From the NCBI RefSeq assembly GCF_003751225.1, contig NZ_RJKE01000001.1:5394001-5458000 (forward strand): 64,000 nucleotides of DNA. Reading direction: 5' to 3'. This DNA is from Actinocorallia herbida. GTDB taxonomy: Bacteria; Actinomycetota; Actinomycetes; Streptosporangiales; Streptosporangiaceae. Both the position numbers and the translations under genes were made by a program. The notes beneath the pieces were generated by a model, which was not told the DNA's origin, did not search any database, and worked only from the letters and a program-made list of their open reading frames with translations. Shown in pieces: positions 36,882 to 45,783 of this stretch (position 1 is the stretch's first letter; every line of letters starts with the position of its first letter).

Positions 36882-37433
36882 TCAGCCGACGACCCTGCCG
36901 AACAAGTGGTTGGCGGGGGCGTCGGGGTCGTCGCCGTAGAAGAACTCCGCGAGCGCCCGGTGGAACTCGGCGCGGTCCAGCGTGCCCGAGCCGTCCAGGT
37001 CCAGAGCGTTGAAGACCTCGGTGCAGTCTTCGAAGGGGAGGTCTCCGGCCAGACCGAAGATCTGCTGGAACTCCTCGCGGTCGATCTTCTCGTTGCCGTC
37101 GAGATCGATGAGGTCGAAGTAGCAGTCGGCCACCGACTGGATCTGCTGCGGGTACCGGGCAGGGTCGGTCAGGGCCTGCCGGAACCCCTCGGTCATCTCC
37201 CGCAGATCGATCCTCCCGTCGCCGTCCTGGTCCATCGGTGCGATCACTTGAGTCCAGAACGCGTCGAGCCCCCGGATGAGCCGTTGCGCGGTCTCGGACT
37301 CCGGCCCGGCGCTACGGGCGGCGATGTAACGCTCGCCCATCCGCAGGACGTCCTGCCGAGTGATGACCCCGTCGCCGTCGGTATCGGCACCTCTGAACCA
37401 CTGCTGGTATTTGCGATCTCTGAGTACGGCCAT
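36882..37433 (-). CDS. Four-EF-hand calcium-binding protein
   Basis: A 183-residue calerythrin-like protein with four complete loops: DTDGDGVITRQD (17-28), DQDGDGRIDLRE (68-79), DLDGNEKIDREE (110-121) and DLDGSGTLDRAE (145-156). Loop 3 has Glu at position 6, where Gly is normal, so it may bind calcium poorly. No signal peptide. A cytoplasmic calcium buffer or sensor; partner unknown. Gap 36644-36881 holds nothing supported. Confidence 0.93.
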   Translation of the reverse strand: MAVLRDRKYQQWFRGADTDGDGVITRQDVLRMGERYIAARSAGPESETAQRLIRGLDAFWTQVIAPMDQDGDGRIDLREMTEGFRQALTDPARYPQQIQSVADCYFDLIDLDGNEKIDREEFQQIFGLAGDLPFEDCTEVFNALDLDGSGTLDRAEFHRALAEFFYGDDPDAPANHLFGRVVG

Positions 37434-37666
37434 GACGACTTAATGTAGCGAATCCACTCCTCTGAGTAAAGAGTTCAGCCGGTCACGGCAATCGGCCAGA
37501 CGACGGTCGAGTTTCAGCGAGGTGGCCGCTGGAGCACCGGCCGACACCGGCAACGGGCTGCGCCCGTCCCACACCGCGGCGACGCCGAAGGACAGCGCCC
37601 GTCCGGACGACGCCCTCGCCGCCACGACCAGCGCGAGCCTCCGCCTCCGCGGCCGAATCCCGATGA

Positions 37667-37939
37667 CCGCAGGCCGACAAGGCCTATGGCCGAGCTCTCT
37701 TCTACCGCGGCCTCCTCGCGTCCAAGGGGCCTTCGCTCGGCTTTCCGTACGCCGGTCACCTGAAGGGAAAGGTTTGGGAGCTGCGTCCGGCGATCCTGGG
37801 CGTCGAGGCCCGCGTCACCTACTGGCTGACGAGCGAAAGACGGGCCGTGCTGCTGACGGTCTTCACCAAGACGCGGCGCAGCGAACAGAAGCGGGTCGAC
37901 CGGGCGGTGCGCGCGAGAAGATCTACGACAGGAGCCGAG
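37667..37939 (+). pseudogene. HigB/RelE-like toxin domain lacking a start, in frame with the antitoxin
   Basis: The frame opens after TGA 37664-37666 and reads KGPSLGFPYAGHLKGKVWEL, RPAILGVEARVTYWLTSERR, AVLLTVFTKTRRSEQKRVDR: the core of phage-derived Gp49/HigB-like RNase toxins (L.G..WELR....G...R..Y....R..VLL..F.KK). There is no usable start codon before the domain, and the N-terminal beta strand and helix are cut. No stop separates it from the antitoxin; the frame runs on through ATG 37940. Either a decayed toxin or a non-standard fusion. Catalytic competence is doubtful. Bases 37434-37666 hold no supported gene. Confidence 0.65.
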
Positions 37940-38215
37940 ATGAGCCGGCACAGGAACCGGGAGCGCGCTGAGCGGGACACCGAAGAGGTCTCCCAGGGCT
38001 ACGAAGGGGCCCGGCTCGCCTACGAGCTGGCCGAGTGGGCGCGCAAGCGGCGCGAGGATCCGGGTCTCTCCCAGGCCGCCGTCGCGGCACGGGCGGGAAT
38101 GACCCGGCCGGCCCTGCCGGTCCTTGAAGCGGGCGGCACCCTTCCGACCGTCCCGCTCCTCCGGCGGCTCGCCCAAGCCTTGGACGCCGAATTCGACCTG
38201 GGGCGGTCACGTTGA
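37940..38215 (+). CDS. XRE-family antitoxin (HigA-like)
   Basis: A 91-residue DNA-binding protein: helical N-terminus, then an XRE HTH (GLSQAAVAARAGMTRPALPVLEAGGTLPTVPLLRRLAQAL, about residues 47-85). ATG 37940 has AGGAGC five bases upstream, so it can be translated on its own. Position directly behind a HigB/RelE-like domain identifies it as the antitoxin and autoregulator of that locus. Confidence 0.82.
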   Translation: MSRHRNRERAERDTEEVSQGYEGARLAYELAEWARKRREDPGLSQAAVAARAGMTRPALPVLEAGGTLPTVPLLRRLAQALDAEFDLGRSR

Positions 38216-38447
38216 TCGCTCCGCCTTGCCGATCCAGCGAGACGATGGCCGATCGCTTTCGGGGAGGTCTTCGATGTGGTGGCTTGTCCTGGTAGTGGGC
38301 TGGCCGGCCGGTGGCGTCATCGCGCTGATGCCGGTGGTCCGGGGAATCGTGCTCGGCGTCCGATGTGGTCGGCGGCACCCGCACCCGGCGGGCACCGGTG
38401 TCGGTTCCCGACGAGGAGGGCGAGGGCGGGCTCGCGTGGAGAACGGC

Positions 38448-39125
38448 TCAGGTGATCCACAGGAGGGACAGCAGGAGGGTCGCGCATCCGAAGCACGCGG
38501 CGGCGATGACCAGGCTGAGCAGGATATGGCCGATGCCGCTGCGGACGGCGGAGTGACCGGTGGCGAGTCCGACCCTGAGATCGTCCGCGAGAACCGCTTG
38601 GACTCCGGGCGAGCCGTGGTCGGGACGCCCGAACACGTCGATGAGGGCGCCGACCTCAAGGATCGCCTCCCGTTCCACGAGGACGACGCGCTGGAGGTCC
38701 GGGTGGCTGCTCCTGCGCTCGCGGCCGTGCTCGACGCCCCCGACCGTCAGCTCGCCGATCGGCACCAGGGCCTCCCCGCTGTCGTCGGCCACGGCGAACG
38801 GGACCGAGGACGTCCGGTGGCCGGAGGGGAGCGACGGCCGCTTGTCCCCCGACGAGCCCTGGGACATGGGCTCGCCATGGCTGCGCACCGACCACCACAC
38901 GCAGGGTCTGCCCGAGATCGGAGCCTTGAGCGGACCGTCCGGTCCCGGGCCGGCCCTGCCGACGAGCCGCACCCCTTGCCGCTCGTCCTCGTACGGCAGC
39001 CGAGCGCACTCGACCTTCCGATGGCTCGGCCCCTTCAGCAGCTCCCACAGGCTCACGGCGGCCAGCCACAGCATGAAGCCGCCCGCGGCGAGGAGCGGTA
39101 GGGAGGCCAGAACGGGAATGACCAC
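38448..39125 (-). CDS. GIDE-like (MUL1-type) two-helix membrane protein
   Basis: A 225-residue protein: membrane helix LASLPLLAAGGFMLWLAAVSLWELL at the N-terminus and another at the C-terminus (ILLSLVIAAACFGCATLLLSLLW). Between them is a soluble domain with LVGRAGPGPDGPLKAPISGRPCVWW, the GIDE signature also found in the mitochondrial E3 ligase MUL1, and EREAILEVGALIDVFGR. No RING finger, as usual in bacteria. GTG 39125 follows AGAGGAG. A possible membrane-stress or organelle-like function is unproven. Confidence 0.75.
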   Translation of the reverse strand: MVIPVLASLPLLAAGGFMLWLAAVSLWELLKGPSHRKVECARLPYEDERQGVRLVGRAGPGPDGPLKAPISGRPCVWWSVRSHGEPMSQGSSGDKRPSLPSGHRTSSVPFAVADDSGEALVPIGELTVGGVEHGRERRSSHPDLQRVVLVEREAILEVGALIDVFGRPDHGSPGVQAVLADDLRVGLATGHSAVRSGIGHILLSLVIAAACFGCATLLLSLLWIT

Positions 39126-39386
39126 GGCATCTCCTCTGCCTGGGGTGTAATGACCCCTCACGATCGCACCGGCCCGGCCCCGAGCGCACGGGACGTGTGT
39201 CCCGCCGCACCCAGCCGTGCCATGCCCCGCGCGAGACCCCCGGAGCCCGTCCACCATGCGCCGCCGCGGGCAGGTGCCGGACGAGGACCGCGTCGGCCGC
39301 TCGGTGACCGGGCCGCTCGACTGCGGCACGGCCCTGCCGACGAGCGGACCGAGGAACGATCGGGCGGCACCTCACGTTCCAAGGAC

Positions 39387-39872
39387 GTGCGGACGAAACT
39401 GGCCGAAGGCGCCGGCGCGGTAGCGGTGCTGCTCATGCTCACCGCCGCCTGCGGCGTTGGCGGAAGCGCGCCGCGGGCGGTGGCCAAGTCACAGTCGCCG
39501 TCACCGGTGCTGACGGACACCGCCGCCGTCACGGAGTCCTTTCCCGGGCTCGGGGCGATCTCCGCGGCCCGGTGGACCGAGGACGCGCTCGGCGTCGACA
39601 CCCGCGGCTCCGTTCCAGGGCCGACGGACTTCCGGTTCGAGGCGGTCGTCGTACTCACCGACGAAAACGCCAGGAACTTGCGCGAACGGTACACCTGGAC
39701 GCTCAAGGCGGCCCCGGCACCAGGCCCCCGCCTGGCCACCGGCCTCGACCCCGCACAGACGAGCCGACGGTGGTCCACGAACTCGGAGTTCTCCGGCGAG
39801 GTCCTCGGCGGCTCCGCTGACGTCTACATCGATTTCCCGACCCGCACCGCGTACTTCACGACCCTGAGGTGA
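39387..39872 (+). CDS. Putative lipoprotein, unknown function
   Basis: A 161-residue protein: KLAEGAGAVAVLLMLTAACG signal with lipobox LTAAC near residue 23, a Ser/Pro-rich linker, then a compact alpha/beta domain (FRFEAVVVLTDENARNLRERY, SADVYIDFPTRTAYFTTLR). GTG 39387 is preferred because it lies directly before the signal peptide; longer frames lack one. No homologous family recognised. No operon partner. Confidence 0.7.
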   Translation: MRTKLAEGAGAVAVLLMLTAACGVGGSAPRAVAKSQSPSPVLTDTAAVTESFPGLGAISAARWTEDALGVDTRGSVPGPTDFRFEAVVVLTDENARNLRERYTWTLKAAPAPGPRLATGLDPAQTSRRWSTNSEFSGEVLGGSADVYIDFPTRTAYFTTLR

Positions 39873-40360
39873 ACGGATCCACCGCAAGCCGCTGACGCCT
39901 GTCCCTCCCGGCCGGCCGGTCCCGCGTTGCGGCTCGTGCCGATGGAGTTCCCAGTCGGCCGGGAGCCGCATCTCCCGGGGCCGCGGCTCGAGCCTGATCG
40001 GCCCGGCTCCTTCAACAGCCCCGCCACCGGTGCTCCGCCCTCGGCCCCCGGGCCGCCGCGGGGCACCGGGATCGCGACGCCGTCCCGGTGGGTCGTCGAG
40101 TTCCGCATCTTCCCGCCGCTTCCGTCGGCCGCTCCCCGCGGTTCATCGCATGGGTTCGCGTTCATGCCGGAAGGTCGCCCCTGCGCCGGAGTCGACCCCG
40201 CGCCGACGCGGCCTCCGCGGTCGGACATGACCACCCCTCCCGATCAGAGCCGAACCTCGAACGGCCTGGGCTCTTCCAACCTCGGAACGCACCGCCCCAA
40301 TGACTACGAGCGGCTCCACCGGCCGTCCGCGCGAAGCACCTGACCACCACCTCGCTGGTG
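39873..40360. other. Intergenic region without a supported gene
   Basis: Only compositional shadow frames on both strands. It precedes a Tn3-like transposase scar and may contain decayed mobile-element DNA, though no inverted terminal repeat was found. Confidence 0.4.
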
Positions 40361-40530
40361 TCCGTGCCACGGGAGGAAGCTCACGCCGCGCATCGCCGAT
40401 CTGGGCGACACCCGCCTGTGGCGCACCGACACCCGCGCCACCCACGGGCCGCTCGACGCGATGTCGCGGCACACCATCCGCCTCGACCAGGTCCGCGGGC
40501 CGCTGGGCCGCTATGCCGCGCGTCGCAGGA
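40361..40530 (+). pseudogene. Fragment of a Tn3-family transposase
   Basis: Plus-strand frame reading KLTPRIADLGDTRLWRTDTR, then GPLDAMSRHTIRLDQV. It follows the block P-R-I-x-D-L-x-D-x-R-L-(Y/W) and the next helix conserved in Tn3 transposases ahead of the catalytic core. About 55 residues of roughly 1000 remain; no DDE residues are present. From 40541 to 40773 a minus-strand frame (RANAEAGPARFKEHLPDRPD) is coding-like but unidentified. Confidence 0.5.
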
Positions 40531-40773
40531 TCTTAGGAGGGGATGTGGTGGTCGGTGCGTGCCACGTCCGGCCGGTCGGGCAGGTGCTCCTTGAACCTTG
40601 CCGGTCCGGCTTCGGCGTTCGCGCGCAGGGCCCAGTCGCCGCGTGCGGCTACCGGGCGCGGCCGGCTGAAGCCGGCCGCGATGACGTGCATGAGCTCGGG
40701 GTCGTAGGTGTGAGTGGTATCGGTTGCGCTTTCGGGTCGGTGGGACTGCGTGGGAGCCGACTGGCGGTCGGGA

Positions 40774-42207
40774 TCAGGCGGCGGTGGTGAAGTGTTCGGC
40801 CGGTTCGGTGGCCGGGGCGGCGCGCCGGTAGGGGATGGCGAGGGTGAGAAGCGCGGCCAGGAGGCCGGCGCCGACGCCGATGGCCAGCGCGGTCTGGAAG
40901 CCCGCCTCCGACGGCAGGGTGCGGCCGCCTGCGGTGGTGGTCATCTGGGCCAGGACGACACCGATGACGGCGGCGGACGCGGAGGTGCCGATGGACCGCG
41001 TGAGGGTGTTGAAGCTGTTGGCCGCGGCGGTCTCGCTTTGCGGGACGGCGTCCATGATGAGGGCGGGCATGGCGCCGTAGGCGAAGGCGACGCCGGTGGT
41101 GCAGAGGCACGCGGCGATCATGACGCCGGGAGCCGAGCCCATGAGGGTCAGGTGGGCGCCATAGGCGGCGGCGATGACGAGCGCTCCGACCGCGAGGGTG
41201 GTCTTGGGGCCGCGGGCTGCGGAGAGCCTGGCGCCGAGCGGAGAGACGACCATCATGACCAGGCCGGCCGGGGCCATCCACAGGCCGGCGGCGAGCATGG
41301 ACTGGCCCAGACCGTAGCCGAGTTCCGCGGGCAGTTGCAGGAGCTGCATCGCGACCAGGCTCTGCACGTAGAGGGCGAAGCCGACGACGACGGAGGCGAT
41401 GTTGGTCATCAGGACCTGGGGGCGGGCGGTGGAGCGCAGGTCGACCAGCGGGTCGGGGTGCCGCAGCTCGAAGGCGCCCCAGGCGAGCAGGATGATCAGG
41501 GCGGCGGCGAGCGCGCCGAGGGTGGCGGTGCTGGTCCAGCCCCACTGGGCGCCCTTGGAGATCCCCAGGAGCAGGCAGACCAGACCGGCGCTGAGGCCGA
41601 GGGCGCCGATCGGGTCGAAGCGTCCCTGCGCGGTGGTCGGGGTGGAGGGGATGAGCCACCAGATGAGGGCCAGGACGAGGGTCGCCAGGGCGGCGGTGCC
41701 CCAGAACAGGACGTGGAAGTCTGCGTGCTCGCCGACGGCCGCGGCGAGCGGCAGGCCGAGGGCCGAGCCGATGCCCAGGGAGGCGCTGATCAGCGCGATC
41801 GACCCGCCCAGCTTCGCGGGCGGCATGACGTCGCGCAGGATGCTGATGCCCAGCGGGATGATCCCGACTCCCAGGCCCTGCAGGCCGCGGCCGATGACCA
41901 TCGGGACGAGCGCGGTGGACAGGGCGCAGACGACGGACCCTGCGATGAGCGGGACCGTGCTCGCCAGCAGCAGTGGCTTCTTCCCGTACAGGTCGCCGAG
42001 GCGGCCGGAGACGGGCGTGGCGACCGCGCCGACCAGGAGCGTCACGGTCACCACCCAGGAGGCGTTGGACGCCGAGGTGCCCAGCAGGGCCGGCAGCTCG
42101 CCGATGAACGGCACGACGATCGTCTGCATGATCGCCCCGATGATGCCCGCGAACGCCAGCGTTCCCACGATCAGCTGAGAACGTGCCGCGGGTGCTGTCT
42201 TTTCCAT
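40774..42207 (-). CDS. DHA2-like MFS exporter
   Basis: A 477-residue transporter with about 14 helices: GIIGAIMQTIVVPFIGELP (helix 1), RLGDLYGKKPLLLAS (motif A), VIGRGLQGLGVGIIPLGISI (motif C-like region). Encoded 36 bases downstream of an SDR gene in the same direction, so it forms an operon SDR-MFS under the divergent TetR at 43170. Probably exports a substrate related to the SDR reaction, or a drug. Confidence 0.92.
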   Translation of the reverse strand: MEKTAPAARSQLIVGTLAFAGIIGAIMQTIVVPFIGELPALLGTSASNASWVVTVTLLVGAVATPVSGRLGDLYGKKPLLLASTVPLIAGSVVCALSTALVPMVIGRGLQGLGVGIIPLGISILRDVMPPAKLGGSIALISASLGIGSALGLPLAAAVGEHADFHVLFWGTAALATLVLALIWWLIPSTPTTAQGRFDPIGALGLSAGLVCLLLGISKGAQWGWTSTATLGALAAALIILLAWGAFELRHPDPLVDLRSTARPQVLMTNIASVVVGFALYVQSLVAMQLLQLPAELGYGLGQSMLAAGLWMAPAGLVMMVVSPLGARLSAARGPKTTLAVGALVIAAAYGAHLTLMGSAPGVMIAACLCTTGVAFAYGAMPALIMDAVPQSETAAANSFNTLTRSIGTSASAAVIGVVLAQMTTTAGGRTLPSEAGFQTALAIGVGAGLLAALLTLAIPYRRAAPATEPAEHFTTAA

Positions 42208-42243
42208 GAGATCTCCCGAAGAGGCGGTGCGGTCGCGTGCCGG

Positions 42244-43086
42244 TCAGCCGCGGTGGGCCGACCGGGCCGCGCTGAGGCGGATCGCGGCGACTGCGCCTCC
42301 GTCGACGAGCAGGTCGGTGCCGGTGATGAAGGCGGCGTCGGGGCCCAGGAGGAAGGCCGCGGCGGCGGCGATGTCGCCGGGGGTGCCCATGCGCCCGGCC
42401 GGCGAGCCGTCGATCATCGCGCGCATCGACGCGCCCGCTTCCCCGGCGAGCTCGTCGCGGCCCTGGGGGGTGGAGATGATGCCGGGGCTGATCGAGTTGA
42501 TCCGGGCCCCGCGCCGTCCCCAGTCGAGCGCCGCGGCCGCCATGCGCAGCTGGTTCGCCCGCTTCGACACGACGTAGGCGTGGGTGGGGAACTCGACGAG
42601 GTCGGAATTGAGGAAGGGCAGGGACAGCAGATCGTCGGCCGGGATGACGCGCAGCGCCTTCTCCCTCTCGGGGGTGAGCTGCGGCTCGCCCAGCGTCCCG
42701 GCCATGCTGGCGATCACGATCCCGGACCCTCCCGGGGCGATGACCTTGCCGAACTCCTCGACGCTGTAGGCCACCCCGGCCAGGTCGACCGCCAGGATCG
42801 CGGCCGCGCTGGACTTGGCCGCCGACACCCCGGCGGTGTGGATCAGCTGCGTCACCGGCCCGAGACCGGCCGCGACCTGAGCGAGGTCGGCGACCGAGGC
42901 ATGGGAGGAGACGTCCACGACCGCGGTGGTGACGTCGTAGCCGTCGCCCTCCAGATCGGCGTGGACCCGGGCCAGCAGCTCCTGGTCGTAGTCGGCCAGC
43001 AGCACCCGGGCGCCGGAGCCGACCCGGCGGGTGATCGCCTCGCCCATACCGCCGACACCGACGGTGACGATGACCTTGTCGGACAT
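42244..43086 (-). CDS. SDR-family oxidoreductase
   Basis: A 280-residue short-chain dehydrogenase. The cofactor loop is atypical: TVGVGGMGEAI near residue 9 instead of TG...GIG. NAG is replaced by TAG in HTAGVSAAKS. Catalytic Tyr and Lys occur in YVVSKRANQLR, with a long insertion (about 40 residues) before them. SPGIISTPQG and TGTDLLVDGGAV are canonical. NAD(P)-dependent; substrate unknown. First gene of the SDR-MFS operon; ATG 43086 follows GGAG. Confidence 0.88.
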   Translation of the reverse strand: MSDKVIVTVGVGGMGEAITRRVGSGARVLLADYDQELLARVHADLEGDGYDVTTAVVDVSSHASVADLAQVAAGLGPVTQLIHTAGVSAAKSSAAAILAVDLAGVAYSVEEFGKVIAPGGSGIVIASMAGTLGEPQLTPEREKALRVIPADDLLSLPFLNSDLVEFPTHAYVVSKRANQLRMAAAALDWGRRGARINSISPGIISTPQGRDELAGEAGASMRAMIDGSPAGRMGTPGDIAAAAAFLLGPDAAFITGTDLLVDGGAVAAIRLSAARSAHRG

Positions 43087-43133
43087 GAGGAACTCCTTCA
43101 CGGGAAGAGGACCGGACGGACCGGACCCGCATG

Positions 43134-43154
43134 TTTTGACAGACTCTGCCAAAA
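43134..43154. promoter_or_regulatory. TetR operator in the SDR-MFS / tetR divergent region
   Basis: Interrupted palindrome: TTTTGACAG (43134-43142) and CTGCCAAAA (43146-43154), 8 of 9 positions complementary, 15 bases before the tetR-type ATG. Confidence 0.75.
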
Positions 43155-43169
43155 CCGCACCCTAGACTC

Positions 43170-43832
43170 ATGACCGTGACGAACGCTGGACCCAACCGCG
43201 GCGGGCGGCCCCGGCGGGCGACAGACCCCGTGGCCTCGCTCAGCCCCGCCGCCGTGGCGCTGCTGGCCGAGCGCGGATACTCCGAGTGCACGATGGCCGA
43301 CCTCGCCCGGGAACTGGACGTCAGCGTCCGCACCCTGCACCGCTACTTCCCCGCCAAGGCCGACATCGTGTGGAGCCCGATCGAACGCGCCCTGGCCGAC
43401 CGCAGAGCCTTCCTGGAGGCCGCCGACCCCGGCGAGCACCCCATGGACGTGCTGCGGCGCGCGATCTGCTCCTCCCTGCAGGACATGGCCGCCGAGACCG
43501 GCCACCTGCGCGCGGCCGTGCGTCTGGTCGCGGCCACTCCCGAACTCGCGGTGTCCGAACGGGTCCGGCTCGGCACCCAGATCAACCGCGACTTCCTCGC
43601 CGAACGCCTGCCCGCCGACGCCTGGCCCCCCCTCGCCGACGTCCTGAGCGCCGCGATCAGCACCACCACCATGGCCGCCATGAGCTGGTGGGCCGCACAA
43701 CCCCCCGGCACCCACGAACCCCACACCGTCGTCGACGAAGCACTCCGCAAACTCCAGAAGGGCTTCATCGAACCCGCGGCCGACGACCGGCCCCCCGCAC
43801 CCGAGAGAGTCCACAGCCCCAAAGCGGGCTGA
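43170..43832 (+). CDS. TetR-family regulator
   Basis: A 220-residue repressor. HTH CTMADLARELDVSVRTLHRYFPAKADIV (about residues 39-66), followed by a helical ligand domain. It diverges from the SDR-MFS operon with a palindrome between, so it most likely represses both. Start ATG 43170. Confidence 0.92.
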   Translation: MTVTNAGPNRGGRPRRATDPVASLSPAAVALLAERGYSECTMADLARELDVSVRTLHRYFPAKADIVWSPIERALADRRAFLEAADPGEHPMDVLRRAICSSLQDMAAETGHLRAAVRLVAATPELAVSERVRLGTQINRDFLAERLPADAWPPLADVLSAAISTTTMAAMSWWAAQPPGTHEPHTVVDEALRKLQKGFIEPAADDRPPAPERVHSPKAG

Positions 43833-44200
43833 GCCGCCCTCGCCAGGTGTCGGGATCAGAAGGCTTCCCGGTGCCCCGCCGAAGCCGTCCTCCCCACCCT
43901 GGAAGATCGGACGCTGGGCAGCAGAACACCGCTCCGCGCGCCCGTTTCCGGGCTCTGATCGATGACAGGTTCTCCCGACGGGCAGGAGAGGACTCCGTCC
44001 TTCTCCGAGGAGCCGTCGGCGCGGATCGTCTGCTCGCGCGTGTCCCCCGCGACGCAGTCGCTGCTGCGGTGACGGCACCTCCTCACCGAGGCCGGCCTAC
44101 TCGTCACGGCGGTCGCGAATCGTCGTGGCCGAGCAGGTGGAACCGGCGATGGCCTCGTGGGAGCAGCCGGACCGCAGGGGCCGGGCGGGCACGGGATTCC
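43833..44200. other. Intergenic region, nothing recognised
   Basis: No supported gene or strong hairpin between the ends of the convergent tetR-type gene (+) and EamA gene (-). Confidence 0.5.
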
Positions 44201-45145
44201 TCATCCCGTGCCCGCTCGACGCTGAGCCGTCCAGGCGATCGTCACGCCGAGTGTGATGAGGACCCCGCCGACGGCGCTTCCGGGCGAGAGGCGTTCGCCG
44301 AGCAGAGTGATGCCCCCGATGACGCCGACCAGAGGTTCCAGGAAGAGCAGAAGGCCGGCCCGGCTGCTTCCCGAGCGGGCCACGGCCAGGTTCCACAGCA
44401 GCATGCCGGCCACGGTGCTGCCGAGGGCGAGGAAGGCCAGTTCGCCCCAGGCCGCCCGTGGCAGCGCAGCGAGCTGGTGCGCGGGGATCATCCAGGTGAG
44501 TGCCAGGTATGGGACGGCTCCGGCCGCGGTGGAGGCCGCGGTGGCCGCCAGAGGGCCGAGGGTGAGGCTGAGCGGGCGCAGCACGATGGTGTAGGCCCCG
44601 AAGAGCGCGGTGCCCAGCATCACCAGACCGAAGCCCTCGAGTGTGCGGCCTCCGGACTCGGCATGCAGGGCGTTCGGACCGGCGAGGACGGCGATCCCGG
44701 TCAAGGCGACAGCGGACCCGCCCCACGCCCGGGCGGAGACGGATTCGGCCAGGAAGACCCGGCCGAGGCCCAGAATCCAGATCGGTTCGGTCGCCAGGAT
44801 CAATGCGGCCGTCGACGCCGGCAGCCACTGGATACCGAGGGCCACAGGCAGGTTGTAGCCGACCATGCCGAGGAGGCCGGCGGCGACGAGGCGGACCACG
44901 GTGGCTCGGTCGAGTCGCCTCAGCACGGGTACGCACCACGGCAGCAGGGCGACGCCCGCGATGAGCGTGCGCAGCGCGGCAAGATGCAGCGGCGCCACGT
45001 CGGCGACGACCGCGCGGGTGGCGACCGGCGCAAGTCCCCACATGACCACCGCTATCAGACCACTGGCCATTCCCCGCCCGAAGGCGGGCTCCCCGTCACC
45101 GACGCGGGCGCTCCCCGCTTTGACCGTCCCCATGTTCGAGTCCAT
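44201..45145 (-). CDS. EamA/DMT-superfamily transporter
   Basis: A 314-residue protein with ten hydrophobic helices in two EamA halves (GLIAVVMWGLAPVATRAVV, PLHLAALRTLIAGVALLPW, then LVMLGTALFGAYTIVLRPLS). Exports or imports amino-acid-like metabolites by family. Start ATG 45145, or ATG 45133. It diverges from the CGNR regulator at 45171 with only 25 bases between starts, so the two share control DNA. Confidence 0.92.
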   Translation of the reverse strand: MDSNMGTVKAGSARVGDGEPAFGRGMASGLIAVVMWGLAPVATRAVVADVAPLHLAALRTLIAGVALLPWCVPVLRRLDRATVVRLVAAGLLGMVGYNLPVALGIQWLPASTAALILATEPIWILGLGRVFLAESVSARAWGGSAVALTGIAVLAGPNALHAESGGRTLEGFGLVMLGTALFGAYTIVLRPLSLTLGPLAATAASTAAGAVPYLALTWMIPAHQLAALPRAAWGELAFLALGSTVAGMLLWNLAVARSGSSRAGLLLFLEPLVGVIGGITLLGERLSPGSAVGGVLITLGVTIAWTAQRRAGTG

Positions 45146-45170
45146 GGGCTCACGATGCTGTAATGGCTTT

Positions 45171-45692
45171 GTGCAGTTCAACACTTACACCGCGGCGGGA
45201 GCCCACATAGCTGCGGACCTGGTCAACCAGCCCTCACCCCACGCCGCATGGCTGACCGACCTGCTGAGCGGCCATGACGTTCATCAGGCGACCGCCGACG
45301 ACGCGATGGTCGAAGACCTCCGGCAGTGGACGCTCCGGCTCCGGCCGGTCTTCGAGACCACGTCAGCGCAGCAGGCGACCCTGGTGGACGCCCTCCTCAT
45401 CGCCGCGGACTGCCACCCTCGCCTCGTCAGCCACGACGGCCTCGCCCACCACCTCCACTACGCCCCCTTGCACGCGCCCCTTCCCGCGCGGGTCAAGGCA
45501 CTCACCGCCGCCGGACTCGCCCACCTGATCGCGGACGGTGCCGGCGGACGGCTCGGCCGCTGCGGGCGCAGTGGATGTCCGCTCGTCTTCCTGGACACCT
45601 CGCGCAACGGCCGCCGGCACTTCTGCAGCGTTCGGTGCGCGAATGCCGTGAACGTCAGCCGCTACCGGACTCGACACCGGCAGAGCGGGTAG
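45171..45692 (+). CDS. ABATE/CGNR zinc-finger regulator
   Basis: A 173-residue protein: ABATE-like N-terminal domain, then a C-terminal treble-clef zinc finger CGRSGCPLVFLDTSRNGRRH..CSVRCANAV with four cysteines. The CGNR motif is altered to CANA. CGNR proteins are predicted DNA-binding regulators, often divergent from a transporter, here EamA. GTG 45171 is chosen because it starts right after the shared 25-base gap. Confidence 0.85.
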   Translation: MQFNTYTAAGAHIAADLVNQPSPHAAWLTDLLSGHDVHQATADDAMVEDLRQWTLRLRPVFETTSAQQATLVDALLIAADCHPRLVSHDGLAHHLHYAPLHAPLPARVKALTAAGLAHLIADGAGGRLGRCGRSGCPLVFLDTSRNGRRHFCSVRCANAVNVSRYRTRHRQSG

Positions 45693-45783
45693 TGAGGCAC
45701 CGACGCCCCCGCTAGGGATTCTCCTGCGACGCACGACGCGCGGCCGACCTCGAGAACGGGAACGGTGGGCACCGGTGTGCCCG

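Noticed and set aside
38275-38460. Plus-strand small membrane-protein-like frame starting MWWLVLVVGWPAGG after GGGGAGG.
   Set aside because: A good ribosome site and one hydrophobic helix, but the frame runs on antisense through the GIDE-like gene with degenerate sequence. No family was recognised, so I could not set an end.
40714-43173. An 819-codon plus-strand frame across the MFS and SDR genes.
   Set aside because: Gly/Asp/Arg-rich antisense of two well-supported minus-strand genes; no domain.
43856-44190. Frames in the gap after the TetR gene.
   Set aside because: Only Arg/Ser-rich shadows with no start signal or family resemblance.
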